Positions 24,173-32,466 are shown, counted from the first letter of the stretch. The stretch: DNA of 64,000 nucleotides from RSA9 sp036381195 (GCA_036381195.1 DASVDH010000112.1:1-64000); one strand, 5' to 3'. Made by a program: numbers and translations. Notes: generated by a model not told the origin, from the sequence alone.

Positions 24173-25021
24173 TCAGTAGCTGTAGAATCCCCGGCCCGTC
24201 TTGCGCCCGAGCCAACCCGCCGCCACGTACTTCCGCAGCAACGGGCACGGCCGGTACTTGTCCTCGCCCAGTTCCCGGTGCAGCACCTCGAGGATCGCCA
24301 GGCACGTGTCCAGCCCGATCAGGTCCGCCAGCGCCAGCGGGCCGATGGGCTGGTTCATCCCCAGCTTCATGACGGAGTCGATCTCCTCCGGCCCCGCCAC
24401 CCCCTCCATCAGGCAGAAGATCGCCTCGTTGATCATGGGCATGAGCACGCGGTTGGACACGAACCCCGGCGAGTCCTTCACCTCCACCGGCGTCTTGTCC
24501 AGCCGCCGCGCGATCTCCATCACCGCCGCCGCCGTCTCGTCCGATGTCTGGAGGCCCCGGATCACCTCGACCAGCTTCATCACCGGCACCGGATTCATGA
24601 AATGCATGCCGATGAACCGGTCGGGGCGCCGCGTCAGCCGCGCGAGCTGGGTGATCGAGATGGACGATGTGTTCGATGCCAGGATCCCCTCGTCCACGGC
24701 CGCGTCCAGCGCGCGGATCACATCCGTCTTGAGCAGCGGGTCCTCCGGCACCGCTTCGATGACGAGCCCCGCGCCGGCCACCGCATCCGTCTCCGTCGCC
24801 GTCTGGATCCGCTCCAGAGCGGCCGCGCGCGCTTCCGGCGTGACCACGCCCTTCTTCACCTGCCGCTCCAGGTTGCGGGCAATGGTCTCCAGCGCGGCGG
24901 TCAGCCGGTCCTTCGCGATGTCGATCAGCACCACGTCGTAGCCGTACTGCGCGAACACGTGGGCGATGCCGTTCCCCATCGTGCCCGCGCCGACCACCGC
25001 CACACGATCCGCCTGCGCCAT
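24173..25021 (-). CDS. hbd: 3-hydroxyacyl-CoA dehydrogenase (3-hydroxybutyryl-CoA dehydrogenase type)
   Basis: The 282-residue product oxidises 3-hydroxyacyl-CoA with NAD. It has the N-terminal Rossmann motif VGAGTMGNGIAHVFA, the catalytic-type His in FIGMHFMNPVPVMKLVEVI with its Glu, SNTSSISI, and SPGFVSNRVLMPMINEA, and ends GRKTGRGFYSY. Length is that of stand-alone Hbd, with no enoyl-CoA hydratase fusion. A GAGAGGAGGG Shine-Dalgarno precedes ATG 25021. The gene is followed after six bases by the acyl-CoA dehydrogenase gene and preceded by a CPBP protease gene. Confidence 0.95.
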   Translation of the reverse strand: MAQADRVAVVGAGTMGNGIAHVFAQYGYDVVLIDIAKDRLTAALETIARNLERQVKKGVVTPEARAAALERIQTATETDAVAGAGLVIEAVPEDPLLKTDVIRALDAAVDEGILASNTSSISITQLARLTRRPDRFIGMHFMNPVPVMKLVEVIRGLQTSDETAAAVMEIARRLDKTPVEVKDSPGFVSNRVLMPMINEAIFCLMEGVAGPEEIDSVMKLGMNQPIGPLALADLIGLDTCLAILEVLHRELGEDKYRPCPLLRKYVAAGWLGRKTGRGFYSY

Positions 25022-25038
25022 GCGTCCCTCTCCTCCTC

Positions 25039-25947
25039 TCACGCCACGTGGAGCCGCCGGTCCACCAGCGGCCCGAGCGCCCGCATCTCCGGCGCTTCCT
25101 CGAGCGTCGGCAGCCGCGCCACCGCGAGGAGCGCCAGCGCGAATGCGGCCGACCCGACGAGGCCGCCTTCCGGCCCGAAGTTGCCGCCGGTGATCCACGG
25201 CGGGCCGCTGACCACTGGTTCGTAGAGCGGCGTGTTCAGCGTCTGGAGCCCGCTCACGGGCAGATCCAGAACGCTGCCCATCGTCCAGTTCCAGCCCAGG
25301 TGCACTGCCGTCGCGAACCAGAGACTGCGCGTTCGCAGGTACGCGACCGAGAGCAGCACGCCGGCAAGGAAGATGTTCAGCAGGGCGAACACGCCCACGT
25401 CGGGATTGCCCGCGTGCGCCGCCGCGAAGGCGGCGCTCACCATGATCGTGGCCGCAACCGGGCCCAGCGCCTCGACCAGCACCTGGAACGGGTAGCCGCG
25501 GAACACCGCCTCTTCCCACGCTGCCGCCACCGCCAGGGCCAGCAGCGCGCCGGCCAGCGAAGCCACGTACGACCCTGCGTCCCCGGCCTCCGGCCTGTAC
25601 CCCACCCAGCCCGCCAGCGCGAGCGCGCCCGCTCCCAGCAGCAACGGCACCCCACCCACGGCCAGCCCGAGCCCCAGCTCGCGCGCGGAGTGCGAGGTCC
25701 ACGCGAACCCCAGCGCCCCGGCCGGCCTGTGCTCGAGCCGCCTCATGAGGAGCCAGCCCGCGAGCAGCGCCGCAGCCAGCAGGGCGAACCCCTGCCAGGC
25801 CAGGGCTCCCACCCCATCCACGGGCGCCGCGAGGCTCGCTGCGCCTGCGAACACGACCGAGAGCGCGACGAACAGCGCGATGAACAGCAGCGCCCTCCAG
25901 CCGGCGCGCAGCCGGCCATGGGCGTAGAACGCGCGGCGCCAGTCCAT
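25039..25947 (-). CDS. CPBP family intramembrane metalloprotease
   Basis: The 302-residue product is a polytopic membrane protein with about eight hydrophobic segments. The CPBP/Abi motif EEAVFRG lies at 145-151, followed by FAAAHAGN (second motif) and HLGWN (third motif, His/Asn), so all catalytic positions are kept. Family members are related to Rce1 and to bacteriocin-immunity proteases. Start ATG 25947 has no Shine-Dalgarno; instead a terminator hairpin ends about ten bases upstream. A GTG two codons upstream is no better. Expression is probably controlled through that hairpin or by readthrough. Substrate unknown. Confidence 0.88.
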   Translation of the reverse strand: MDWRRAFYAHGRLRAGWRALLFIALFVALSVVFAGAASLAAPVDGVGALAWQGFALLAAALLAGWLLMRRLEHRPAGALGFAWTSHSARELGLGLAVGGVPLLLGAGALALAGWVGYRPEAGDAGSYVASLAGALLALAVAAAWEEAVFRGYPFQVLVEALGPVAATIMVSAAFAAAHAGNPDVGVFALLNIFLAGVLLSVAYLRTRSLWFATAVHLGWNWTMGSVLDLPVSGLQTLNTPLYEPVVSGPPWITGGNFGPEGGLVGSAAFALALLAVARLPTLEEAPEMRALGPLVDRRLHVA

Positions 25948-25956
25948 CACGCCCAC

Positions 25957-25990
25957 GAAAAACCCCCGGGTGGTCAGGTCCACCCGAGGG
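25957..25990 (-). terminator. Intrinsic terminator, possibly an attenuator of the CPBP gene
   Basis: On the minus strand the transcript has an 11-bp stem, CCCTCGGGTGG paired with CCACCCGGGGG (one G-U pair), a six-base loop ACCTGA, and then TTTTT. It lies 86 bases after the thiolase stop and ends about ten bases before the CPBP start codon. It fits rho-independent termination after the thiolase, or attenuation ahead of CPBP. Confidence 0.8.
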
Positions 25991-26076
25991 TGCGCACGGC
26001 TCGCGTGCTCCAGGCCCCGCCCGCGAGCGCACCCAGACGTACGATGCCCCGTACCGTCACGGCTACCCACCTCACC

Positions 26077-27288
26077 TCAGATCCGCTCCACCGAGAGTGC
26101 CACCGCGTCCCCGCCGCCGAGACACAGCGTGGCCAGCCCCGTGCGGCCGCCGCGGTCCTTCAGCGCGTACAGCAGCGTGGTGAGGATGCGCGCGCCCGAC
26201 GCGCCGATCGGGTGCCCGAGCGCGACCGCGCCGCCGTGCACGTTCACGCGATCCCAGTCCCAGCCCAGCTCCCGGCCGTCCGCGATCGCCTGCACCGCGA
26301 AGGCCTCGTTCGCCTCGATCAGGTCGTAGTCCCCGATCGCCTTGCCTTCCTTCTCCATCAGCCGCCGCACCGCGCGCACGGGCGCGAAGAACAGCTCGCG
26401 CGGCGCTACCGCGCCGGTCGCGTACGCGTTGATGCGCGCGAGGATCTCGAGCCCGTGCGCCTCCGCATACTCCTGGCTGGTGATGACCAGCGCCGCCGCG
26501 CCGTCGTTCAGGCCCGGCGCGTTGCCGGCCGTGACGACCGGCGTCTCGACCTCCGGTGGCATGTCCTTGCGGAACGCGGGCGGCAGCTTCGCCAGCGCCT
26601 CCATGGACGTGTCGCGCCGCGGCGGCTCGTCCACGTCCACGACCGTGGAGCCCCTGCGGCCCGGCACTTCGACCGGCACGATCTCCGCCTGGAACTTGCC
26701 CGCATCCTGTGCGGCGACCGCCTTGCGGTGCGAGGCCAGCGCGAACGCGTCTGCCTCCTCCCGGCTGATGCCCGCCTTCCATGCGGTGTACTCCGCGTGC
26801 CCACCCATGTGGCACTCGCCGAAGCTGCACCACAGGCCGTCGTGGATCAGCCCGTCCACGATCGTCTGGTCGCCGAACTTCACGCCCTCGCGGTACCCGC
26901 GCAGGTAGTACGGCGCGTTGGACATGGACTCCATCCCGCCGGCCACGATCACACGCGCGTCGCCGGCCTTGACCGCCTGCGCCGCGAGCATGACGGCCTG
27001 GAGTCCGGAGCCGCACACGCGGCTCACCGTCATGGCACCCACCGTCTCCGGAACACCGCCACGCAACGCGGCCTGGCGGGCGGGCGCCTGCCCCAACCCG
27101 GCCGAGACCACGTTGCCCAGGATGACGTCGTCGATGTCCTCGCGGTCGATGCCGGCGCGCTCGAGCGCCGCACGCACCGCTCTCGCTCCCAACTCCGTCG
27201 CCGAAAGCGGGCTCAGCCCCCCCATGAACCGGCCGATGGGGGTCCGCGCTGCGCTCACGATCACCGGCGTATGTCGTGCATCCGCCAT
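26077..27288 (-). CDS. Acetyl-CoA acetyltransferase (thiolase)
   Basis: The 403-residue product is a degradative/biosynthetic thiolase. The acyl-accepting Cys is C92 in SRVCGSGLQAVM; EANEAFAVQAI, GGAVALGHPIGASGARI and CLGGGDAVALS carry the other conserved residues (His and the second Cys). The central loop contains the SMSNAPYYL segment typical of AtoB-like enzymes. Start ATG 27288 is preceded by an AGAGGA Shine-Dalgarno and a plausible promoter. With hbd and the acyl-CoA dehydrogenase downstream it forms part of a beta-oxidation-like set, but a terminator separates them. Confidence 0.95.
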   Translation of the reverse strand: MADARHTPVIVSAARTPIGRFMGGLSPLSATELGARAVRAALERAGIDREDIDDVILGNVVSAGLGQAPARQAALRGGVPETVGAMTVSRVCGSGLQAVMLAAQAVKAGDARVIVAGGMESMSNAPYYLRGYREGVKFGDQTIVDGLIHDGLWCSFGECHMGGHAEYTAWKAGISREEADAFALASHRKAVAAQDAGKFQAEIVPVEVPGRRGSTVVDVDEPPRRDTSMEALAKLPPAFRKDMPPEVETPVVTAGNAPGLNDGAAALVITSQEYAEAHGLEILARINAYATGAVAPRELFFAPVRAVRRLMEKEGKAIGDYDLIEANEAFAVQAIADGRELGWDWDRVNVHGGAVALGHPIGASGARILTTLLYALKDRGGRTGLATLCLGGGDAVALSVERI

Positions 27289-27339
27289 CTCGTCCTCTTT
27301 TCGTGGCGGAGCGGCCTCGGCGGCCGCCCCCGGCACCGT

Positions 27340-27368
27340 ATAATACCCGCGGCCCGGCGCGGCGGGAA
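27340..27368 (-). promoter_or_regulatory. Candidate promoter of the thiolase gene
   Basis: On the minus strand TTCCCG (27363-27368) and TATTAT (27340-27345) are separated by 17 bp. The AT-rich hexamer stands out in a GC-rich spacer. The expected start would lie near 27333, giving a leader of about 45 bases. Confidence 0.4.
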
Positions 27369-27394
27369 GGGCGCCCGCCCTGCCCTCTCCGCCG

Positions 27395-28687
27395 TCACCG
27401 GACAAAGCGCAGGACCGCCGCCACAGACCTCCAGCCCACGCGGTCCCGCAGCAGCGCGCCCAGCGCGCTGCGCCGCAGGGCGGTGTAGCTCTGGCGGCCC
27501 GCCAGGATGTTCGCCAGCACCCGCCGCATCCGCGGGCTCGCGCGGCACACCTCGATCACCACACGCGGAAACCCGCGGCGGTAGAACCGGCCGGCGTAGC
27601 GGTGCGCGACCGCGAGCTGCCGCAGGATCTCCCTCTCCAACGCGGGCGCGTACCCCGCGAGCGAGCCGGCCGCGAGGAGCGCGCGCGCCGCGAGCTCGCC
27701 CGAGCGGAGCGCGTAATGGATCCCCTCTCCGGTGATCGGGTCCACGAGCCCCGCGGCATCCCCGCACAGCGCCCAACGCGCTCCCCCGAAACGCTCCGGC
27801 CTGCGATAGTCCTCGCCGCGCAGCAGGGGGATCGGGTGGCCGTAGTCGGGGTGATCCGCGGTGCCGCCCGCGGCCGCGATGTGCGCCAGCAGGACCGCCT
27901 CGAGGTCCTCGCGGGTCGCACCGCGCTCCAGGTGGCAGACGCCGACCGACGTCGTCTCGCCGCGCGGGAACTCCCAGACGTACCCCGGGAACCCCTCCGG
28001 GAAGGCGACCACCAGCTCCGGCGCCGCATCCCGTGCGATCGGCACGAACCGCCCACGGGTCGGCGTCTGCACCGGCTGCAATGCAGGAGACAGGAGCCGC
28101 CTCATCCGGGAGCTCGCGCCGTCCGCGCCGATGACGAAGGCGACGTCGTACACGCCACCCTCGTCGTCCACCAGCCGGTATCCGGCGGCCGCCGGGCTCA
28201 GCTCGCGAATGCGCCGCGCGACGTGGCGCGCACCCGCGGCCGTCGCCCGCTCCAACTGGAACCGGGACAGCACACGCCGGTCCACCAGCAGCAGCGGCGC
28301 CGCCGCATCGATCTCCAGGCCCCCCGCAACCGGCTCTGCCAGCCGCGCCCGCTCCACCCAGCGCCCCGAGGAGCCCAGCTCCCGGAGCTCGGGGAAATGA
28401 TCCAGCGCGTGCACCGGGATGCCGCCGCCGCACGGCTTCTCCCACGGCGCGCGCGGGTCGAACAGGAGCACGTCCATGCCGCCCCGCGCGAGCAGCTCCG
28501 CCGCACGCGCGCCCGCCGGGCCCGCCCCCACCACCGCCACCGGCCCGCCCGCGTCCCGCGCCGCCGCGCTGCCGTGCGAAAGGGGGCGTGGTGCCGGTGC
28601 TGGCTGCGGTGGACGCCCGCCCGCCTCCCGCGCCGCCGCGCTGCCCTGCGAGGGGAGCCGGTTCGCTCGGCGACCGGGCACGTTCAT
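27395..28687 (-). CDS. Geranylgeranyl reductase family FAD-dependent oxidoreductase
   Basis: The 430-residue product has a FAD-binding Rossmann motif VAVVGAGPAGARAAELLARG (50-69), the PCGGGIP patch that marks the geranylgeranyl-reductase family, VIGADGASSRMRRLL, and the second FAD motif ALCGDAAGLVDPITGEGIHYAL. Such enzymes reduce isoprenoid chains, for example of menaquinone or lipids. The first 48 residues are low-complexity and contain a duplicated GSAAAR(E/D)AGG, encoded by a 37-bp direct repeat, so the true start may be GTG 28540. It begins seven bases after the MBL gene, suggesting co-transcription. Substrate is not known. Confidence 0.85.
   Translation of the reverse strand: MNVPGRRANRLPSQGSAAAREAGGRPPQPAPAPRPLSHGSAAARDAGGPVAVVGAGPAGARAAELLARGGMDVLLFDPRAPWEKPCGGGIPVHALDHFPELRELGSSGRWVERARLAEPVAGGLEIDAAAPLLLVDRRVLSRFQLERATAAGARHVARRIRELSPAAAGYRLVDDEGGVYDVAFVIGADGASSRMRRLLSPALQPVQTPTRGRFVPIARDAAPELVVAFPEGFPGYVWEFPRGETTSVGVCHLERGATREDLEAVLLAHIAAAGGTADHPDYGHPIPLLRGEDYRRPERFGGARWALCGDAAGLVDPITGEGIHYALRSGELAARALLAAGSLAGYAPALEREILRQLAVAHRYAGRFYRRGFPRVVIEVCRASPRMRRVLANILAGRQSYTALRRSALGALLRDRVGWRSVAAVLRFVR
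28543..28651. repeat. 37-bp direct repeat, two copies 72 bp apart
   Basis: Copies at 28543-28579 and 28615-28651 match in 35 of 37 bases and share the core CCCGCGCCGCCGCGCTGCC. They fall in the N-terminal extension of the geranylgeranyl-reductase-like gene and give the duplicated peptide GSAAAR(E/D)AGG. Confidence 0.85.
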
Positions 28688-28694
28688 CCCCCCG

Positions 28695-29603
28695 CTACGG
28701 TTCGGGGACCAGCGTCGGCCGCTCCTGGGCCGGATCGAGCCGGCCCCACGCTACCGCCGGGTCGTGCTCGAAGATCAGGAGCCAACTCTCCTCGCGCGCC
28801 TGCGCGAGCAGCCGCCGCTTGGTCTCGAGCGTCACGAGCGGCTCCACGTCGTACCCCATGATCCAGGGCAGCGGCAGGTGCGCGGCTGTCGGCACCAGGT
28901 CTGCCAGGTAGCACGCGACCTCGCCCTCCGAAGAGAGGACCACGGACTGGTGGTGCGGCGTGTGGCCCGGCGTGTGCACCACGCGCACGCCCGGCACCAC
29001 CTCCCGATCTCCGCTCACCAGCTCGAAGCGCCCGGCCTCGTGCACGGGGTCGAAGTTGTGCGGCAGGTAACTCGCCCGCACCCGCTCGTTGCGGGAGTGC
29101 GCCCACTCCCACTCGCCTCCCTGCACAACGTAGCGCGCCCGCGGGAACGAGAGCCGGATCGCACCGTCCGCATCGCGGTACGTGTTCCCTCCCGCGTGGT
29201 CGAAGTGCAGGTGCGTATCAATCACGACATCCACATCCTCCGGCGCGAAGCCCGCGTCCCGCAGGGCATCCTCCAGGCGCGTCGGCGAGCCGGCGTTCTC
29301 CACGCCGTAGATGTCCAGGAACTTCGCGTCCTCCTTGTTGCCCACGCCGTTGTCCACCAGCACCAGCGCGTCCGGCGTCTCGACCAGCAGGCAGCGCAGC
29401 GCGAGCGGGATGCGGTTGCGCTCGTCTGCCGGGATCCGCTTCTCCCACAGCGGCTTCGGCACCACCCCGAACATCGCGCCGCCGTCCAGCCGCTGGAGCC
29501 CCGCCTCCAGCGCGTGCAGTCGGAACCGTCCCAGCGTGCGCGTGCGGCGCAGCGGCAGATCTGCCGCGCTCTGCGCCGTCGGCAGCGCCTCACGCGCGCT
29601 CAC
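28695..29603 (-). CDS. MBL-fold metallo-hydrolase
   Basis: The 302-residue product has the metallo-beta-lactamase signature THLHFDHAGGN, a second His in VVHTPGHTPHHQSV, Asp in YLADLVPTAAHLP and a final His in IFEHDPA, so all metal ligands are present for a binuclear centre. It is of the lactonase/hydrolase-like type, cytoplasmic by lack of a signal. The start is GTG 29603, which has GGGAGGG a few bases upstream; the frame stays open to 29666 but that part lies in a G-rich repeat. It is followed by the flavoprotein gene and preceded by the exonuclease. Substrate unknown. Confidence 0.88.
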   Translation of the reverse strand: MSAREALPTAQSAADLPLRRTRTLGRFRLHALEAGLQRLDGGAMFGVVPKPLWEKRIPADERNRIPLALRCLLVETPDALVLVDNGVGNKEDAKFLDIYGVENAGSPTRLEDALRDAGFAPEDVDVVIDTHLHFDHAGGNTYRDADGAIRLSFPRARYVVQGGEWEWAHSRNERVRASYLPHNFDPVHEAGRFELVSGDREVVPGVRVVHTPGHTPHHQSVVLSSEGEVACYLADLVPTAAHLPLPWIMGYDVEPLVTLETKRRLLAQAREESWLLIFEHDPAVAWGRLDPAQERPTLVPEP

Positions 29604-29651
29604 CGGCCCTCCCGCGCGCCGCGCGCCGCCGCGCGCCGCCGAATCCCGCAC

Positions 29652-29703
29652 GCCCTCACCCTGCACCTCCCACGCCCTCGCCCTTGCCCTGGCCCTCGCC
29701 CTT
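29652..29703 (-). repeat. G-rich tandem repeat, G-quadruplex motif in the transcript
   Basis: On the minus (coding) strand this region has eight GGG tracts with loops of three bases, except one of seven: AAGGGCGAGGGCCAGGG and so on. The 12-bp unit GCCCTCGCCCTT (plus-strand reading) occurs twice, at 29674-29685 and 29692-29703. It begins at the exonuclease stop codon and ends about 50 bases before the MBL start. Confidence 0.8.
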
Positions 29704-30503
29704 CATACCGAATCCATCCACGTCGGCAGCGACGTGCGGCGCCGGCGCCGCGGCGCGCGCTGCGCGAGCAGCGATTCGAGCGCCGCCCAACCCTCGATCT
29801 CCAGCTCCGCCACCCGCTCGAACAGCCGACGCAGCACCTCCACCGTCGCGCGCGCGTCCCCGTACGCGCGGTGCCGCGCCTCGTTCTCCACGCCGAAGTA
29901 CTCCGTCAGCGCGTCGAGCGAGCGGCTGCGCACTTCCGGCACCACGCGCCGCGAGAGCCGCACGGTGCACAGCACCTTGCCTGTCGGCGCGCGCCCCGTC
30001 GCCCACTCCAGCTCCCTGCATACGAAGCTCCAGTCGAAGGCTGCGTTGTGTGCCACGAAGACCCGGCCCTCCAGCAGTCGGTGCACCTGCTCCGCGATCT
30101 CGTGGAAACGCGGCGCGTCTGCCACCATCTCCTGCGTGATGCGCGTCAGCGCCGTGACCGCCGGCGGGATCGGCCTCTCCGGGTTCACCAGCGTCTCCAG
30201 CGATTCGATCACGCGCCCGCTCCCGTCCAGACACCACGCCGCGATCTCCGTGATCCGATCGCCCCGGTACACCGACCCGCCCGTCGTCTCCACGTCCACC
30301 ACGACGTACTCCAGCGAGCGCAGCGGCACATCCTCCACCGCCCCCGGCTCGGCGCCGTTGCCCGCCGCCGCGCCGTCACCACCTTCCGGGCCGGGGCCGC
30401 GCTCCTCCGCCCCCGCCCTGGCTCCAGGCAACGGGATTTCGAGCTGCTCGCCGAGGCGCGCCCTGCCGCCGCGGCCGTCGCCCCGCCGCGCGTCGCCCTT
30501 CAC
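29703..30503 (-). CDS. DEDDh 3'-5' exonuclease (DNA polymerase III epsilon-like)
   Basis: The 266-residue product has a DnaQ-type exonuclease fold. Exo I is VVVDVETTGG (Asp and Glu), Exo II is HNAAFDWSFV, and Exo III is HRAYGDARATVEVL (His and Asp), so all five catalytic residues of the DEDDh class are present. The first 60 residues are disordered, Arg/Gly-rich. The start is GTG 30503, overlapping the arginine deiminase stop as GTGA. It may be a proofreading or nuclease factor acting alone; no polymerase or UvrC-type fusion is seen. Confidence 0.88.
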   Translation of the reverse strand: MKGDARRGDGRGGRARLGEQLEIPLPGARAGAEERGPGPEGGDGAAAGNGAEPGAVEDVPLRSLEYVVVDVETTGGSVYRGDRITEIAAWCLDGSGRVIESLETLVNPERPIPPAVTALTRITQEMVADAPRFHEIAEQVHRLLEGRVFVAHNAAFDWSFVCRELEWATGRAPTGKVLCTVRLSRRVVPEVRSRSLDALTEYFGVENEARHRAYGDARATVEVLRRLFERVAELEIEGWAALESLLAQRAPRRRRRTSLPTWMDSV

Positions 30504-31744
30504 CAGATGTCCTCTCGCCTGACCGGCAGCGTCATGCACCGCGCGCCGCCGCCGCCGCGGACCAGCTCCGCACCCTCGAACGTGATGACCGCCTTCTCGT
30601 CTTCCTCGATCTCCGCCTCGCCCGTCAGGAAGTCCAGCCCCGCCACGATCCGGTAGCCGGCCTCCCGCTCCATCTCCGCGTACGTCGCCTCGTTGCGCGA
30701 ATAGCCGAGCACCAGCCCGGGCCGCACCGCGACGAAATTGCACCCGCTCGACCACTGCTCGCGTTCCTGCAGCGCCCGCTTGGTGCCGCCACAGAACACC
30801 GGCTCCAGCGGCAGGCCCACCTCGCGCAGCGCGGCGAACAGGTTGGGCATCTCCCGCATGCCCTTCCGCCCCGCATGATAGTGGAGCACGCTGCAGCGCG
30901 TCGGCCCGATGAACAGCGGCGGGAAGATCACGCAGTGATCCCGATCCACCATCGTGAAGATCATGTCGAGGTGGATCATCGCACGGTCCGTCGGCAGCAC
31001 CACTACCAGGATGTCCCGGATCCCGACCTGCTTCACCAGCCGGTCCGCGATCGCATCGAACGCGCCCGGGCTCGACCGCTCCGACAGCCCCATGATGACC
31101 AGGTCCGGCCTCAGCACGTGCAGGTCGCCGCCCTCCAGCGTGTAGCCCGCCCGCCGCTCCTCGCTGCCATCGTAGATCAGCGCCTCCCGCCGCAGTCGCG
31201 GGTGGTACGTGAACAGGGCCTTCATCAGGATCTCTTCCGTCCACCGCACCGTGTACCGCATCGACCCGATCACCACCCCATCCCCCACCACCATCGCCGC
31301 ATCCCGCGTGAAGTACAGGTTCGGCAGCGGCGGCAGCTCGTAGCTCGCGACGTTCAGGATCTGCTGTAGCGGGCCCTCCTCCTCCTCCCGCCCCTCGATG
31401 AACAGGCCCACCAGCTCCGCCGCGGGCAACTCCAGCAGCTCACGCGCGAGCGGCTCCGACTGCGCCACGTCCATCACTCGCTCGATCAGGAACGGGCGCA
31501 CCTCCGGCAGGTCCGCGATCTCCTCGAGCAGATCCCGCACCTCGTACACCTCGCAGAAACGCGAGAGGATCGCCTTGAACCGATGATGCTCCCGGCGAGC
31601 CTGCTCGAGGTCGATGATGTCGTCGTAGAGGAAGTCCTCCCGCGTCGCGGGCGTCACCGCCAGCACCTCCGGGCCGGGTGTATGGCAGATCACCGCCCGT
31701 AGCGGGCCGATCTCCGACGTGACGTGAACCTTCGAGTCGTCCAT
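30500..31744 (-). CDS. arcA: Arginine deiminase
   Basis: The 414-residue product belongs to the guanidino-group-modifying family: substrate-binding region LPNLYFTRDAAM, YTLEGGDLHVL, catalytic His/Asp region IHLDMIFTMVD, SSGCNFVAVRPG, and the catalytic Cys in GGGGARCMTLPV near the C-terminus. It matches arginine deiminase in length and motif order, converting arginine to citrulline and ammonia. No arcB, arcC or antiporter gene lies nearby, so its role in energy supply is unclear. The exonuclease gene overlaps its stop, an unusual partner. Confidence 0.92.
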   Translation of the reverse strand: MDDSKVHVTSEIGPLRAVICHTPGPEVLAVTPATREDFLYDDIIDLEQARREHHRFKAILSRFCEVYEVRDLLEEIADLPEVRPFLIERVMDVAQSEPLARELLELPAAELVGLFIEGREEEEGPLQQILNVASYELPPLPNLYFTRDAAMVVGDGVVIGSMRYTVRWTEEILMKALFTYHPRLRREALIYDGSEERRAGYTLEGGDLHVLRPDLVIMGLSERSSPGAFDAIADRLVKQVGIRDILVVVLPTDRAMIHLDMIFTMVDRDHCVIFPPLFIGPTRCSVLHYHAGRKGMREMPNLFAALREVGLPLEPVFCGGTKRALQEREQWSSGCNFVAVRPGLVLGYSRNEATYAEMEREAGYRIVAGLDFLTGEAEIEEDEKAVITFEGAELVRGGGGARCMTLPVRREDIW

Positions 31745-31751
31745 ACCCGCC

Positions 31752-32420
31752 TCAGCTCCGGTCGCAGCCGACGCCCCGCCGCCGGCCCGCCGCCTCGCGC
31801 TCCCCGTTCGACAGCGCGTACGAAAGGCCTTCCAGCTCCACCGTCATGTTCACGCTCCTCAGCGTGACATGCGGCGGCACGTGCAGCTTCGTCGGCGCGA
31901 AGTTCAGGATCCCCCGCACCCCGGCCCGCACCGCCCGATCCACCACCCCCTGCGCGGCGTCCGCCGGCACCGCGACGATCACGATGTCGATCTCCTGCTC
32001 CCGCAGCACGGCCTCCATGTCCGCTGCCGACCGCACTTCCAGCCCATCCCAGCGCTGGCCGATCTTGCCGGGGTCCGCATCGAACACCGCCTCCACGTAG
32101 AATCCCTGCCGCCTGAAGTCCTGGTACCCGAGGAGCGCCGCTCCGATCTTGCCCACCCCCACCAGCGCCACCCGCCACCGCCGCTCCAATCCCAGGATCG
32201 AACGCAGCTTCGCCACCAGGTCCGGAACCCCGTACCCCAGACCTCGCTTGCCGAACGTTCCGAAGAACGAAAGGTCCTTCCGCACCTGCGCCGCTGTCGT
32301 GCCGCCGCGCCGCGCCAGTTCGTCGCTCGACACGGTGCTCTGCCCCTGCTCCTGTAGCTCGCTCAGGATCCGCAGGTAAAGCGACAGGCGGCTCACGGTG
32401 GGGTCCGAGACCTTCTTCAT
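31752..32420 (-). CDS. rex: Redox-sensing transcriptional repressor Rex
   Basis: The 222-residue product has an N-terminal winged helix (about 1-80, with SSDELARRGGTTAAQVRKDL and FGTFGKRGLGY) and a C-terminal Rossmann domain that binds NADH/NAD (VALVGVGKIGAALLGY). Rex releases DNA when NADH is high and controls respiration and fermentation genes. Start ATG 32420 is chosen because an earlier in-frame ATG at 32471 would put the operator and the transcription start inside the coding region. A perfect Rex operator in its own promoter points to autoregulation. Confidence 0.95.
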   Translation of the reverse strand: MKKVSDPTVSRLSLYLRILSELQEQGQSTVSSDELARRGGTTAAQVRKDLSFFGTFGKRGLGYGVPDLVAKLRSILGLERRWRVALVGVGKIGAALLGYQDFRRQGFYVEAVFDADPGKIGQRWDGLEVRSAADMEAVLREQEIDIVIVAVPADAAQGVVDRAVRAGVRGILNFAPTKLHVPPHVTLRSVNMTVELEGLSYALSNGEREAAGRRRGVGCDRS

Positions 32421-32448
32421 CGTGCGGGACTCCCAGCTCACCGGCATC

Positions 32449-32466
32449 TTGTGAACAGTTTCACAA
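32449..32466. promoter_or_regulatory. Rex operator
   Basis: The 18-bp palindrome TTGTGAACAGTTTCACAA matches the Rex consensus TTGTGAA-N4-TTCACAA exactly. It lies 29 bases upstream of the rex start codon and just downstream of the -10 of the rex promoter, covering the likely transcription start, where bound repressor would block initiation. Confidence 0.93.

Noticed and set aside
21638..25225. Very long open plus-strand frame antisense to glyA, the leucine-dehydrogenase-like, acyl-CoA dehydrogenase and hbd genes
   Set aside because: Its translation is Arg/His/Pro/Leu-rich with no domain, and it lies in the strand-complement register of real genes; such frames arise from GC-rich third positions.
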